Below, piece by piece: positions 1 to 8,928 of a stretch of DNA of 64,000 bases (positions within the stretch are counted from its first letter, which is position 1; each line of letters opens with the position of its first letter). The notes under the pieces are model-generated. The model did not search any database, was not told where the DNA came from, and was given only the letters and a program-made list of their open reading frames with translations. The translations under genes were made by a program, and so were the position numbers. Origin of the DNA: Shewanella hanedai (GTDB lineage: Bacteria; Pseudomonadota; Gammaproteobacteria; Enterobacterales; Shewanellaceae); NCBI RefSeq assembly GCF_007197645.1, contig NZ_VKGK01000026.1, positions 20,576 to 84,575 on the forward strand, written 5' to 3'.

Positions 1-421
1 TGATCCGAGTGGGGGTCAAATCTGCAGCTGAATCCTGCACATAAAGTGCATCCCCCAAGGCTGCACTTTGATTAATGTGCAGTTTTGCCTTAGGTTTAGT
101 CGACCCCAAACCTAAGTTACCTGAGCCTGACTCCATAAATAGGTGACTACTGCCGGCCGCATCGGCAATATTAAAGCCTGAATCGATACCCGACATGAGT
201 CCGAATCGCCAGTTGTGGGTAGCGTCATCATAAAGGTCCAGTACACTCAAGCTGCTGCCATTGCCTTTGATCCGCAAAGGCAGATGAGGCTCTATGGGTT
301 TAAATATGCCATCATCGACGGCGTTAAAACCGGAATCAATCAGATCAGCATAATCCTGGGCGGTTGGCTGAGCACCAGTGCGGTATTTTTGTTTCAGTTC
401 ACGACGATTTTTTACAGTCAT
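1..421 (-). CDS. Fibre-like structural protein of the injection system (N-terminal part, cut by window edge)
   Basis: Open frame of 140 residues starting at ATG 421 and running off the window at position 1. A weak AAGG ribosome site lies upstream of the ATG. The protein starts MTVKNRRELKQKY and has a segment GNLGLGSTKPKAKLHI near residues 105-120, followed by a predicted beta-rich stretch. Motifs of the form GN-G-G-T-P-AKLH are common in tail fibres and in other beta-helical adhesin-like proteins. It lies 119 bases downstream of the large baseplate gene on the same strand, where eCIS clusters usually carry fibre genes. Fibre is inferred from the motif and the position. The receptor-binding end is outside the window. 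Confidence 0.6.
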   Translation of the reverse strand, partial: MTVKNRRELKQKYRTGAQPTAQDYADLIDSGFNAVDDGIFKPIEPHLPLRIKGNGSSLSVLDLYDDATHNWRFGLMSGIDSGFNIADAAGSSHLFMESGSGNLGLGSTKPKAKLHINQSAALGDALYVQDSAADLTPTRI

Positions 422-540
422 TGGGCTGCCTTTATTAAAAGATGATCAGTATTAAGGTCAATTGAAGGTTGTAGAGAACAGAAGTATAAATAGGTGAAAG
501 TTGACGTGATTAAATCAACGTAATTAAGTCAGTGCGAACA

Positions 541-3500
541 TTACTGCACAATATTATCTAGGCCAATCACCATGTAACCCACGCCCATGTAATCTTCCGG
601 CGCAAAATGTTCACTGGCGATAATGTCAACTCTATGGCTAGTGTCAGACACCAACAAGGCATCAGGCCGTTGAACCTGAATAGATTTACCCTCCACTTCC
701 TGAAACACTTGCCGCTCCTCTTCAGAGTCAGGAAACAGCGTCACTCGTTTGAAACATTTCAGGGCGGCGACATAATCCACATAGGGCTGACGTTCGAGAT
801 GATTTATCACCTCAGAAAAATGTAATCTATTGCCAAATTGCAGCGGTGTAGCCTCTGCATCAGCCCAAGGGGTCAGCAAGCGCTTTATCTGTTTGACCAC
901 TTCTGCACTGAATATTCCAGGGCCAAACCCCGGATTAAAACGCACAGCCACTCTGAATTTCAACTGTTGAAAAACCGGGTTTTTGACCTTAATATCCACC
1001 TCTGGCGGCGCAACTTCACTCAGGCTTTGGCGGATCTGCTCCAGCAAATCAGCTGATGCAGCAGGCTCAAGAACCCCATCGAGTTGCTGTTGACTAAGCT
1101 CAGGTATCACCATCATGGAGATCTGATTCAGCGGTGCTTTGGGCACTTCGCCACTGGTCAAGCACTTCACCTGCCTCAGTTGTGGAAAACGACTCAAGGT
1201 CAATCTTTCATAATCCCAAAAGTTAACGGCTCGGTTTCTGTGTCTCAATCGCTCACTGGCATCGCGGTTATACTCTTTGTCGTTGGCCGAAGCTAAACCA
1301 CCAAAAGAATCATAAGCTTGACTCACCGATGAAATAGCACTATTGGACTGCACCAAGCTGGACACTGTACCGGCGGGTAAAATCGCGCTACTACCAGCAC
1401 TTATCGGGTTTGTTCTTCGCGCGGTTACCGTTTGGGTTTTAATCGCCAGTATTTTTGCTGCCGCATCGGCATTGTTTTTCACCTGCACCGCAAGCCAATG
1501 GTGCTCACCGGGCAGAATCGGACCATCTAAGGTTGCATCAGCTGGCAACCTCACCCTGATAAGGCCTGAAAAACTCATTGACTTGGTCGTGTCATGAAGC
1601 AGATTTTCAGCTGGCAACGACGCCAGTCCAGTTTGATTACGGTAATACCAGTGCAATCTCGGGGTATCCAAATTAGGTTCCCCTGAGCCTGTCTGTACTT
1701 GCACCAGAATGGATATTTCATCATTGGGACGGGCATCTTTCAACCCAAGGTAGAGATACCCCTCTTCATCAAACCCCGGCACCAAACGTACACCATCCTG
1801 AGGACGATTAGGATCCAATACCTTATTCAGATTAACCCCGCCAAAAGGGTGTAAATGAGCCAGAAATGCATGTTCATCTTGCTCATTCAATGACGGTGCA
1901 ATGATTTCACTGGCCTGATAATCCACAGTAAATAGCTTCACTTTAGGAGTATAAGGCTCATTAATCAGCGGCAATTCAGCACCTTCACTTTGAGCGGTTT
2001 CCAAGCCCAACTTTCGCAGTACATGGGGATAGAGCTTGTGCTGAAAATCAGGAGACTGTAGCGATAACTTAAAATAGCGCTCACTCTCTAACGGAGAAGC
2101 AGGTGGCGTGGGTGAGTAGTCAGGTAAAAAATCATAAGCACTGTGTTTAAACCCTTGCTCAATACGAATATGACTGGTGTCTTCCGCATCAGTATTAAAC
2201 AACAGCTTATCTTTGTTTTGATCTATCCAGGCTCTTTGATTAAACATCTCCATGCCGACCTGAAACGCCGAGTTAGTCAAACTAGGCACTTGAGCTGGGT
2301 AAGCAGAACGATACGCTTGATAATGGTTATTCAAGCTCCCTGGCAGATCCACCCACTGCATATTCAGTGAGATATTATCCAGCTGTTTACGAGCTAATTC
2401 GTAGTGACTAAAATAGAGCGCAGAACCAATATAGGGCTGCGAACCAAAAGGTTCAAATGGCTGGCCAACCGCCAGCGTAGAATCATCATTTGCCAACTGC
2501 AGATTGGTGAGCCCTTTTACTTCAACATTAAGAGTAACATTGTGCAGACGGATATCTTTAAGGTATTCATAGGCCATATCGATGGCACCATTGGCACTAC
2601 TACTATCAATCACGCTGGCGACTTGTACCCTCAACACCGCTTCAGTGGGAGCAAAACCCGGTATCGCTTCACTTTTTGCAGCGGGCGTGACCGACGGTTG
2701 TGTCGAGTCCAATTTGATATCAAAGATAAACCCAGGAAAGGTATTAAATTTCTTAATTCGAAGATCAATACCTGAACCAGTTTCAGTCGGTAAAGCGTCC
2801 AGTAACGCTTGATGATAAGGTTTGTCAGGATCGGTTTCATCTTTGTCATCAGCTGCATCGACTAAGTGCCTGATCTTAAAACTCAGGCCATTGGGAAAAC
2901 GGATCAGACGATCAATATCCCGACTATTGAATGTCACGCCGCCGTCGACGGCTTCCCCAAGCAGACGCTGATGCTCTAACTTACCCAGCACATCTGACTC
3001 TTTAAACGCGAGTGAAGTAAAACGATAATGATTTTGCCCACTGCTGTTACCATTTAAGCTCGTCATGACGACCTCAGGCATATAGCCTAGTGAGGTCACT
3101 TTGGCTTTACGGCCCTCTTCGGTCAGCTGAGTCACCAGTAATACCAAACCTGAGTTCAGCACTAGGTAATCCCCTTGCTCGATCACCTCCGGCGCACTAC
3201 CGAAGCCTTCATCCTCAGTTTGCAGTGACACCTGCTGTTTACTTGCCGCATAAGTTAACGTGGTTAAACTGGTCGCTTCCTGCACAAAGTCCAATTGTGG
3301 TAAACGCAAGGTTCGTTCGTTCGATAACCCCTCTACCTGGCTTAAATACTTAAGCCGAAGTTGCTGGACGCCCGCCAGGGTATCGTTACCAAAACCCACC
3401 ACCTGCCAAATGGAACCATCAGTGAAAATGAGGTATTCACCGAACAGTACAGGTTTAACATCACTTAATGCTACCACCAAACTCAGTTGGTCAGAATTGT

Positions 3501-5292
3501 AGGCCGCGATAAGGTCGTTACCGATGTTTGCCACAGCAAAATCAACAGTTTCAGCATTGGCCTGAGTATTCAAAGTCTGCCAGCCATCTGCGCCACTGAG
3601 TTGCAGCTGAAAATGCAGTTTATTACGAGATTTGGCCAGCAATAGGTCATCCATTGGGAAATCTTTTTGCTTACAAGCAATTTCTAGATGAACATGCCGT
3701 TCACCTTCCTCCATATGCAGCAAAGAGGAAACGACCGCCAAACCTGGCCCATAGTAGTTTTCCGAGGCTTGATGGTTATCTGCCACCCCAAATGCTGCAA
3801 CGCCGCCATCAAGCTTAACATCAGTATTAGGCAACATATTGCGGATATCCCAACGACCCACTCGAGGCAGTTGCTTACTGCGTCCTTGCATCTCCAAGCG
3901 TTGAAACTTTTTGAAAAAACGAAACCAGGAGGTTTGCACATCTTGATTTGGGTCTAAAATCTGCCGCAGTTGCATTTCATATAAAGCTGCAGACGCTTCA
4001 TGCATACCATAGACAAACAGAAAGTCCGCCACGCTCATGCCCAGAGAACCGATGTAACGGCCAGCCAGTTTATACTTGTCAGTCTCTTTTTTACTGGTAT
4101 CGCTGAGTTGCTCATACAGGGACTCTAGATCGTCTGTGGTTGATGGCATTGCTGGTAAGCGATCGCCGGGCAAGGGTTGGCCAAACACATATTCAAACAG
4201 AGTGTGTAATCTGCCCTTCTCGCCTCTGGCTGAAGATCGATAAATCTCTACTAATTGTTGCATCTCCTTGCGCTGCCAGCGCAGATTAAAGGCCGTGTCT
4301 ATCTTCTCTGTGGCCGCAATCCACTGAGATTCATCGGGATGAGGCCTACCAGAGTCTTCCGCTTGGGCATACACTGCCATCACATCGTTAAACTCATCTA
4401 CAGCCGCAAAACCCAATACCACTTCAATGTAATTCTTATATTCCAGCTGCTCAGGTGAGCCTTCAACTGCCGGCGGAGTATTGCTGCTCCAAGCCTGATA
4501 TTTTTCCAGCAAGTCAGCAATATCAACTCGGCTATCAAAATAACGTCCCAAGGGATAAGCTGGCAGTTGATCGCCCTGAAAGTACTGCCCCAACGCCCAA
4601 CGCATAATCACTTCAAAGCCGTTTTTATATAACTGACGCATCTGATTAAGACTTTGATATTCGCGGCTCACCCGCAGGGTCTTCACCTGACTAATCTGGG
4701 CTCTGTTCAGTTGATAGTTATCATCCAACGCATACTGAACTGGTAACCCTTGATTGTCAGAGCCACCAGAAAACAGGGTTCCCTGAGTTAAGGTCGTGCC
4801 ATCGGTACCATCGGCAACGGCGCAAGTCAGGTGCACTGAATCCGGCTTACCGGTTGAGGGCGACAACTGCAACACTTGACGATAATAAAAATCCAGATGG
4901 CGTTGGGTCAGTTGATTAAATTGGCTGCGTATCACCTGACTCATGCGCAGAAAGATATACACCAGCACTCGTTGCGGCTGACTTAACTGCCCAAGACGAT
5001 CAAGCTGTGCCCTTTGCTCGCTATTACTGCTCAGTTTATCGACTGCAAGAGACTCTGGCGCATCCAGATAGGCGAGCATGTCAGCAGAGTCTGACTCAAA
5101 CAAGCCACTCCAATCTCCCTCAACCTCGTTGTCCTGATTGAAAAAGCGAATATGGGAGGCCAACTTTTGCATCAAAGCCAACTGCTGCTCAACCGAGCGC
5201 TCTTCCACTGATACGTATTCAGCACTGAGTTCAGCGGCCAAACGTTCATACTCTTGGGTACCATTGCGAGCAATGGCGAGGGATGATTTCAT
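541..5292 (-). CDS. Baseplate wedge protein, J/gp6-like (eCIS)
   Basis: A 1583-residue protein. Its C-terminal quarter (about 1290-1540) has the pattern of J/gp6-type baseplate proteins of contractile injection systems: a SERLRHRNRAVNFWDYERL segment, then SRFPQLRQVKCL, then a VKNPVFQQLKFRVAVRFNPG strand and a FGNRLHFSEVINHLERQPYVDY motif. In the family this protein surrounds the spike and links it to sheath and fibres. The N-terminal 1000 residues are long and I cannot assign domains to them, though the first 150 residues look helical. Afp11 and Afp12 homologues are usually about 900-1000 residues, so this one is unusually large. It follows the gp25 and tip-like genes. Several forward open frames inside it are shadows. 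Confidence 0.85.
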   Translation of the reverse strand: MKSSLAIARNGTQEYERLAAELSAEYVSVEERSVEQQLALMQKLASHIRFFNQDNEVEGDWSGLFESDSADMLAYLDAPESLAVDKLSSNSEQRAQLDRLGQLSQPQRVLVYIFLRMSQVIRSQFNQLTQRHLDFYYRQVLQLSPSTGKPDSVHLTCAVADGTDGTTLTQGTLFSGGSDNQGLPVQYALDDNYQLNRAQISQVKTLRVSREYQSLNQMRQLYKNGFEVIMRWALGQYFQGDQLPAYPLGRYFDSRVDIADLLEKYQAWSSNTPPAVEGSPEQLEYKNYIEVVLGFAAVDEFNDVMAVYAQAEDSGRPHPDESQWIAATEKIDTAFNLRWQRKEMQQLVEIYRSSARGEKGRLHTLFEYVFGQPLPGDRLPAMPSTTDDLESLYEQLSDTSKKETDKYKLAGRYIGSLGMSVADFLFVYGMHEASAALYEMQLRQILDPNQDVQTSWFRFFKKFQRLEMQGRSKQLPRVGRWDIRNMLPNTDVKLDGGVAAFGVADNHQASENYYGPGLAVVSSLLHMEEGERHVHLEIACKQKDFPMDDLLLAKSRNKLHFQLQLSGADGWQTLNTQANAETVDFAVANIGNDLIAAYNSDQLSLVVALSDVKPVLFGEYLIFTDGSIWQVVGFGNDTLAGVQQLRLKYLSQVEGLSNERTLRLPQLDFVQEATSLTTLTYAASKQQVSLQTEDEGFGSAPEVIEQGDYLVLNSGLVLLVTQLTEEGRKAKVTSLGYMPEVVMTSLNGNSSGQNHYRFTSLAFKESDVLGKLEHQRLLGEAVDGGVTFNSRDIDRLIRFPNGLSFKIRHLVDAADDKDETDPDKPYHQALLDALPTETGSGIDLRIKKFNTFPGFIFDIKLDSTQPSVTPAAKSEAIPGFAPTEAVLRVQVASVIDSSSANGAIDMAYEYLKDIRLHNVTLNVEVKGLTNLQLANDDSTLAVGQPFEPFGSQPYIGSALYFSHYELARKQLDNISLNMQWVDLPGSLNNHYQAYRSAYPAQVPSLTNSAFQVGMEMFNQRAWIDQNKDKLLFNTDAEDTSHIRIEQGFKHSAYDFLPDYSPTPPASPLESERYFKLSLQSPDFQHKLYPHVLRKLGLETAQSEGAELPLINEPYTPKVKLFTVDYQASEIIAPSLNEQDEHAFLAHLHPFGGVNLNKVLDPNRPQDGVRLVPGFDEEGYLYLGLKDARPNDEISILVQVQTGSGEPNLDTPRLHWYYRNQTGLASLPAENLLHDTTKSMSFSGLIRVRLPADATLDGPILPGEHHWLAVQVKNNADAAAKILAIKTQTVTARRTNPISAGSSAILPAGTVSSLVQSNSAISSVSQAYDSFGGLASANDKEYNRDASERLRHRNRAVNFWDYERLTLSRFPQLRQVKCLTSGEVPKAPLNQISMMVIPELSQQQLDGVLEPAASADLLEQIRQSLSEVAPPEVDIKVKNPVFQQLKFRVAVRFNPGFGPGIFSAEVVKQIKRLLTPWADAEATPLQFGNRLHFSEVINHLERQPYVDYVAALKCFKRVTLFPDSEEERQVFQEVEGKSIQVQRPDALLVSDTSHRVDIIASEHFAPEDYMGVGYMVIGLDNIVQ

Positions 5293-5342
5293 AGTGACGT
5301 GATCCGAAGGTTAATTAGGATAAATAGAAAATTAGCGGGTGT

Positions 5343-5777
5343 TCAAGCCATCTGGATATGCATAAAACTGGCTTTTAATAAGAAACTGGCATTGGGATTT
5401 GGCACTTCTTTGACCGGATGTGGACTGCCGCTAGCGGGGTCTATCGCCGGCAGATCAACCGTAAACTTGGCAACAAAATTTTGCCCTTTAAGCACCAACT
5501 TTTTCTTGTCATTGCCAACGGCATTACTGGCATAGGTGAGTGTGCCACTGTCTAGGGTTATAGTGCCAAAGCCAGCCTGAAAGTTATTACTGTTATAAAC
5601 TACACCGATTTTTTTGAACTTATCAACATCATCTTTAATGCAGACCTGCTGCCCATCAACCGACATAGGGCCTGTACCCTTAAGGGACAGAATCACTGGT
5701 TTAGTTAATTGTAATCCAGGAAAGTCCGTGGGTTTGATATGGATCTCATCGCTGGATTGAATAAGGGTATCTAGCAT
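5343..5777 (-). CDS. Small beta-rich eCIS protein, possible spike tip (Afp10 position)
   Basis: A 144-residue protein without signal peptide or membrane segment. It alternates short strands and turns (LTKPVILSLKGTGPMSVDGQ, then FGTITLDSGTLTYASNAVG, then KLVLKGQNFVAKFTVDL) and so is probably all-beta. It sits between the gp25 wedge gene and the J-like baseplate gene, which is where Afp/PVC clusters encode the PAAR-type spike tip. I see no clear PAAR repeat, so a tip role rests on position only. It could also be a baseplate accessory protein. An untranslated 129-base gap separates it from the gp25 gene upstream. Confidence 0.45.
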   Translation of the reverse strand: MLDTLIQSSDEIHIKPTDFPGLQLTKPVILSLKGTGPMSVDGQQVCIKDDVDKFKKIGVVYNSNNFQAGFGTITLDSGTLTYASNAVGNDKKKLVLKGQNFVAKFTVDLPAIDPASGSPHPVKEVPNPNASFLLKASFMHIQMA

Positions 5778-5906
5778 AAAAGTCTGCCCCAGATAAATAA
5801 TGGGTCGATATCAATGATTGAGAATCATGATGTGAGCTTACAGGGAGATGATGTAGATCGCTCTCAAATAGATGATTTAGTCTTCATCAATACCGAAGTA
5901 AAAGGC

Positions 5907-6305
5907 TTAAAACTCTACCGGTAAGCTGGAATGAATATTCAGTGGGATCTGAGTTACCGCTCCTTCTCCCTCTTTGTTACTGTATTCCACCTGCACTATG
6001 AGTTTGCCATCCACCTGTGGATCTGGCGTCACTTGAATATCATGGATCCCAATGCGGGGCTCATAACTAGAAATGGAACTGTCTATGGTTTGCTCCGCCT
6101 CTTCTAGCAGCTCATAGGAGAGGCTGTCGAAGGCCAAACCACTCAAGTCACTGCCATAGCCCGCTTGTTGATTACGCTCCCCCGGTTGAGTCGCCAGCAT
6201 GATCTTCATGCATTTGGCCAAATTTCCCAAGCCTGAATGCATGCGGCTAACCCGAGTATCACGTTCAAACACAGGTGGAAACGACCAGCCAATATCCTGA
6301 CTCAT
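5907..6305 (-). CDS. gp25-like baseplate wedge protein
   Basis: A 132-residue protein of the gp25/TssE lysozyme-like family, non-catalytic in contractile systems. It shows the typical opening (DIGWSFPPVF), a helix with ATQPGERNQQAGYGSDL near residues 40-56, and the conserved EPR motif in SYEPRIGIHDI near residues 80-90. In the family this protein forms part of the baseplate wedge and helps start sheath assembly. Length agrees with Afp9-type homologues. It follows the VgrG-like spike and a 75-residue protein, all on the minus strand, matching the Afp8-Afp9 order. Confidence 0.88.
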   Translation of the reverse strand: MSQDIGWSFPPVFERDTRVSRMHSGLGNLAKCMKIMLATQPGERNQQAGYGSDLSGLAFDSLSYELLEEAEQTIDSSISSYEPRIGIHDIQVTPDPQVDGKLIVQVEYSNKEGEGAVTQIPLNIHSSLPVEF

Positions 6306-6332
6306 AATAGACTCCTATATTGTTCAAATAAC

Positions 6333-6560
6333 TTATTCTGGCTCAGAAGGTTTAGGCGCTTTATTGTGTTTATCAACACTCAGCTCATCGGTAAATATCT
6401 GTATTTTTTTAGCTGACAAGGTTAATGTATCGGTGTTGCCATCATAACTTAAGTATATTTTACGCTCAGCGTAAGATTTATCTGGAGCAAGATAAACAAA
6501 TTGGATTTTTTGCTCTATCGACTCGTCATCAAGGTAAAAATTTAGATAATTCTGAGACAC
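6333..6560 (-). CDS. Small unknown eCIS protein (75 aa)
   Basis: A 75-residue open frame starting with GTG at 6560, preceded by a strong GGGAGGA ribosome site, which supports it as a real gene. The protein is acidic, has no signal peptide or membrane segment, and ends in a proline- and glutamate-rich tail (KAPKPSEPE). I do not recognise a family. It lies between the spike and gp25 genes with 27 bases on each side, so it is co-transcribed with them. A small baseplate or spike accessory role is possible but only inferred from position. Base composition is AT-rich like the genes upstream of it. Confidence 0.65.
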   Translation of the reverse strand: MSQNYLNFYLDDESIEQKIQFVYLAPDKSYAERKIYLSYDGNTDTLTLSAKKIQIFTDELSVDKHNKAPKPSEPE

Positions 6561-6587
6561 AATATCCTCCCTAATTCATTGAAATAA

Positions 6588-8108
6588 TTAAATACCCTTA
6601 TCTTTAACTTCATCAGACTCTTGCTTTGTCATAGCAAGCTTTCCTAAAACTACTGTGCTGTCAGGACTTTGATTAATAAATGACACCAGCACCACATCAT
6701 TTTTAAAATACTGAGGAATGAAAGGTTCAATCTCAGGAAGGAATATCCGAGAATCCTGTTTGGTACGTACACCTAGCACTTTAGCCAACACAGGAAACTC
6801 CTGCTTAGCAAGCCTTACTTTAACCAAAGAGCCTACCAGCTTACTCTTGTCGTAATTTCCTTCCTGAATAACACCTACTTGAATCCCCGATACACCGGGC
6901 ATCATATTAAAAGCTGGTGCAGCATGAATACCTGGATATTGTTGTGTATGAAATTCTTTGGGAACTCCCCAACCAACATCAGTTACCCAACCTTCCGCAT
7001 TAATTTTGTGTTTAATTCGGGTTACTCTTGAAATGAATTTACTGTCACCCAACTTATCTTGACCTGTTAATACATCATTTTTTAACGCATCCCCCACATG
7101 TAGCTTCCGCCCTAAAAAGAGAACAATCCCCTTCCCTTTTTCATCTTTTAGATATTGTCCTTTATCCACAAAATCATGATTTGAATACTTTGCAAACCCT
7201 CGATTAAATGCATGTTTAGCTTTCCAGTGTCTGGCCAAGGCCAATTTTTCGTCGGTAATGAACTGATTAACTCTGACACTATCGGCAACAAAGCTCGCCT
7301 CATGATTAAATAGTTCCAACACTCGATTTTTAATCGGATCAGGTAGACTTGGATCAGCCTCTTTAGCTAGGTCATTACGACTGCCTGGAATAAAGATTTC
7401 TCCATATAAACTACCAGCAGTTTGATTAGATACAATTTCAATTAACTGACTTTGGGAGTCAATGCCAAAGAGTTTATAAGGCTGGCTACTATCTTCAGGT
7501 TCAACTTCATCAATCACGCGGCTCTCACCTTCAGCCTGATTGACATAAACGACCTCCCCTTTAGCGGCTAAAGTAACAAAAATCCCCGGATCCAACTCCG
7601 TGCCATAAATTCCTTTTCCTTCATTATTCTCAAAATAATATTTAACACCAATATCATCTCCAATGCTCTCAGGTACCACCCAACGACTATGCATATCAGC
7701 CAAGGACACCAAGAAATCCCAATTAGAAGAATTATATTGATAAAAACTTAGCTCTTTGTCTGGATCGGGCTTATGAACCCTAGTCTCTACCCGACTTGTC
7801 ATTGCTCTGATATCTGGCTTTATTAATAAGGTCACTTTCTGCTGCTCAGAATTTTTAGAAAACTCAATCCCAGCAACAGCACCAGAGAATGTTAATATGG
7901 CTTGATCTAAACTAGCATCAAGAAATATTTTAGTTCCTAATCTAATACCTTCATCGTTAAATTTAGAGTGAGCATCCAACAGAATGAGACTCAGAGAAGG
8001 GATTTTGTTTACTTCACGGGTAGCTTCAATCGATTCAATCGGCAGCTTTGTTTTACTTTCTTCACTTCCATTATTTCCAATATATAAATTTATTTGCAAC
8101 GCACCCAT
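6588..8108 (-). CDS. VgrG-like spike protein (gp27/gp5 type) of the eCIS
   Basis: A 506-residue protein. Residues 1-300 look like the gp27-type hub: the opening strand LQINLYIGNN, then SIEATREVNKIPSLSLILLD and FSGAVAGIEFSKNSEQQKVTLLIKPDIR. Residues about 395-500 look like a gp5/VgrG OB-fold (GVIQEGNYDKSKLVGSLVKVRL, then FLPEIEPFIP, then DVVLVSFINQSPDSTVVLGKL). No enzymatic extension follows. In the family it is the trimeric central spike on which the tube is built. Its ATG directly abuts the TAA of the upstream adaptor gene (8108/8109), indicating coupled translation. The gene is clearly more AT-rich than the sheath and J-like genes. Confidence 0.88.
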   Translation of the reverse strand: MGALQINLYIGNNGSEESKTKLPIESIEATREVNKIPSLSLILLDAHSKFNDEGIRLGTKIFLDASLDQAILTFSGAVAGIEFSKNSEQQKVTLLIKPDIRAMTSRVETRVHKPDPDKELSFYQYNSSNWDFLVSLADMHSRWVVPESIGDDIGVKYYFENNEGKGIYGTELDPGIFVTLAAKGEVVYVNQAEGESRVIDEVEPEDSSQPYKLFGIDSQSQLIEIVSNQTAGSLYGEIFIPGSRNDLAKEADPSLPDPIKNRVLELFNHEASFVADSVRVNQFITDEKLALARHWKAKHAFNRGFAKYSNHDFVDKGQYLKDEKGKGIVLFLGRKLHVGDALKNDVLTGQDKLGDSKFISRVTRIKHKINAEGWVTDVGWGVPKEFHTQQYPGIHAAPAFNMMPGVSGIQVGVIQEGNYDKSKLVGSLVKVRLAKQEFPVLAKVLGVRTKQDSRIFLPEIEPFIPQYFKNDVVLVSFINQSPDSTVVLGKLAMTKQESDEVKDKGI

Positions 8109-8768
8109 TTATCCATCCTCTTTAAAAACACAATCTAATTCCGCTCGCAGAGGTGAACCAAATGGACTAAATTGACTATAATTAACAGCCACACTTTCGA
8201 GATAACAAGGATGGACATTATTTCTCTTGGTACCACCTATTTGGTTATTAGCCTTGCTAAATATATCTCCCCAGACTAGCCCAAGGTACACAGCCTGAGG
8301 ATCTGTTGACGATTGAATCTTAAGAGATTGCTGTGTTGTAAGATTAATAAACCGTTCAACTCCCTCTACAACAGTCCCCCCTTTCCCTTTAATATCATTG
8401 AGAGCAAGAACTTCACCATCTGTATTTGGTATCTTGCCACCATCTTTAAAATATTGGTTACTTAAATTGAAAACACTCTTTCCTGAGTAATGAAAAACAC
8501 TAGAGTTAGTCAAAATAAGCTTAAACTTAATAACCTTTGACTCGATAAAATTAAATTCCAATTCAGCACCAACAGAGTTAATTCCTGGAAGACCTTCAAT
8601 ATTATTTTTGTACTCAACAACTAGGGATGCAGGAGATATTTGAGCACGAAACCCACCATCTGGAATTCTGTTCTTTCTTGCTTTGTCACTAAAAGCTCTA
8701 ACTTCAAGCGTAGACTCTTTTATTCCCTTTATTCCATCCATTGCTGATGTAATCAACTGCAAAGCCAT
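8109..8768 (-). CDS. Tube-baseplate adaptor (Afp7/LysM-type CIS tube protein)
   Basis: A 219-residue protein. The central pattern SLVVEYKNNIEGLPGINSVGAELEFNF and the C-terminal YLESVAVNYSQFSPFGSPLRAELDCVFKE are typical of the gp53/Afp7 family, which joins the baseplate hub to the inner tube. In longer relatives a LysM domain follows, but this protein ends right after the last strand, so LysM appears to be absent. It stops one base before the start of the VgrG-like gene, and the 46-codon small gene ends four bases before its ATG. This tight spacing fits stoichiometric co-translation. Confidence 0.78.
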   Translation of the reverse strand: MALQLITSAMDGIKGIKESTLEVRAFSDKARKNRIPDGGFRAQISPASLVVEYKNNIEGLPGINSVGAELEFNFIESKVIKFKLILTNSSVFHYSGKSVFNLSNQYFKDGGKIPNTDGEVLALNDIKGKGGTVVEGVERFINLTTQQSLKIQSSTDPQAVYLGLVWGDIFSKANNQIGGTKRNNVHPCYLESVAVNYSQFSPFGSPLRAELDCVFKEDG

Positions 8769-8771
8769 AAG

Positions 8772-8912
8772 TTATCTCTCTTTCTGTTGTTCAAGGAGTT
8801 TTCGAATATACTCATCGTCAATATCCAATGACTTGTTTCCCTCCCGTCTATTAACTAACTCTTTAGGTTGATTTACTACGGCCTTAATTAATAACTCTCT
8901 AACTTCGATCAT
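8772..8912 (-). CDS. Tiny DUF5908-like eCIS protein (46 aa)
   Basis: A 46-codon open frame from ATG 8912 to TAA 8772, read directly from the sequence. A GGAG ribosome site lies 6-7 bases upstream of the ATG. The product starts MIEVRELLIKAVVN and ends EYIRKLLEQQKER, a short amphipathic-helix protein. The opening (IEIRELVI-type) and its place between tube and adaptor genes match the small DUF5908 proteins, the Afp6 position, in many eCIS clusters. Function in the particle is not established. The gene ends four bases before the next start codon. Family assignment is from memory of the motif, and a profile search would settle it. Confidence 0.7.
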   Translation of the reverse strand: MIEVRELLIKAVVNQPKELVNRREGNKSLDIDDEYIRKLLEQQKER

Positions 8913-8928
8913 AGCAACTCCAATAACA

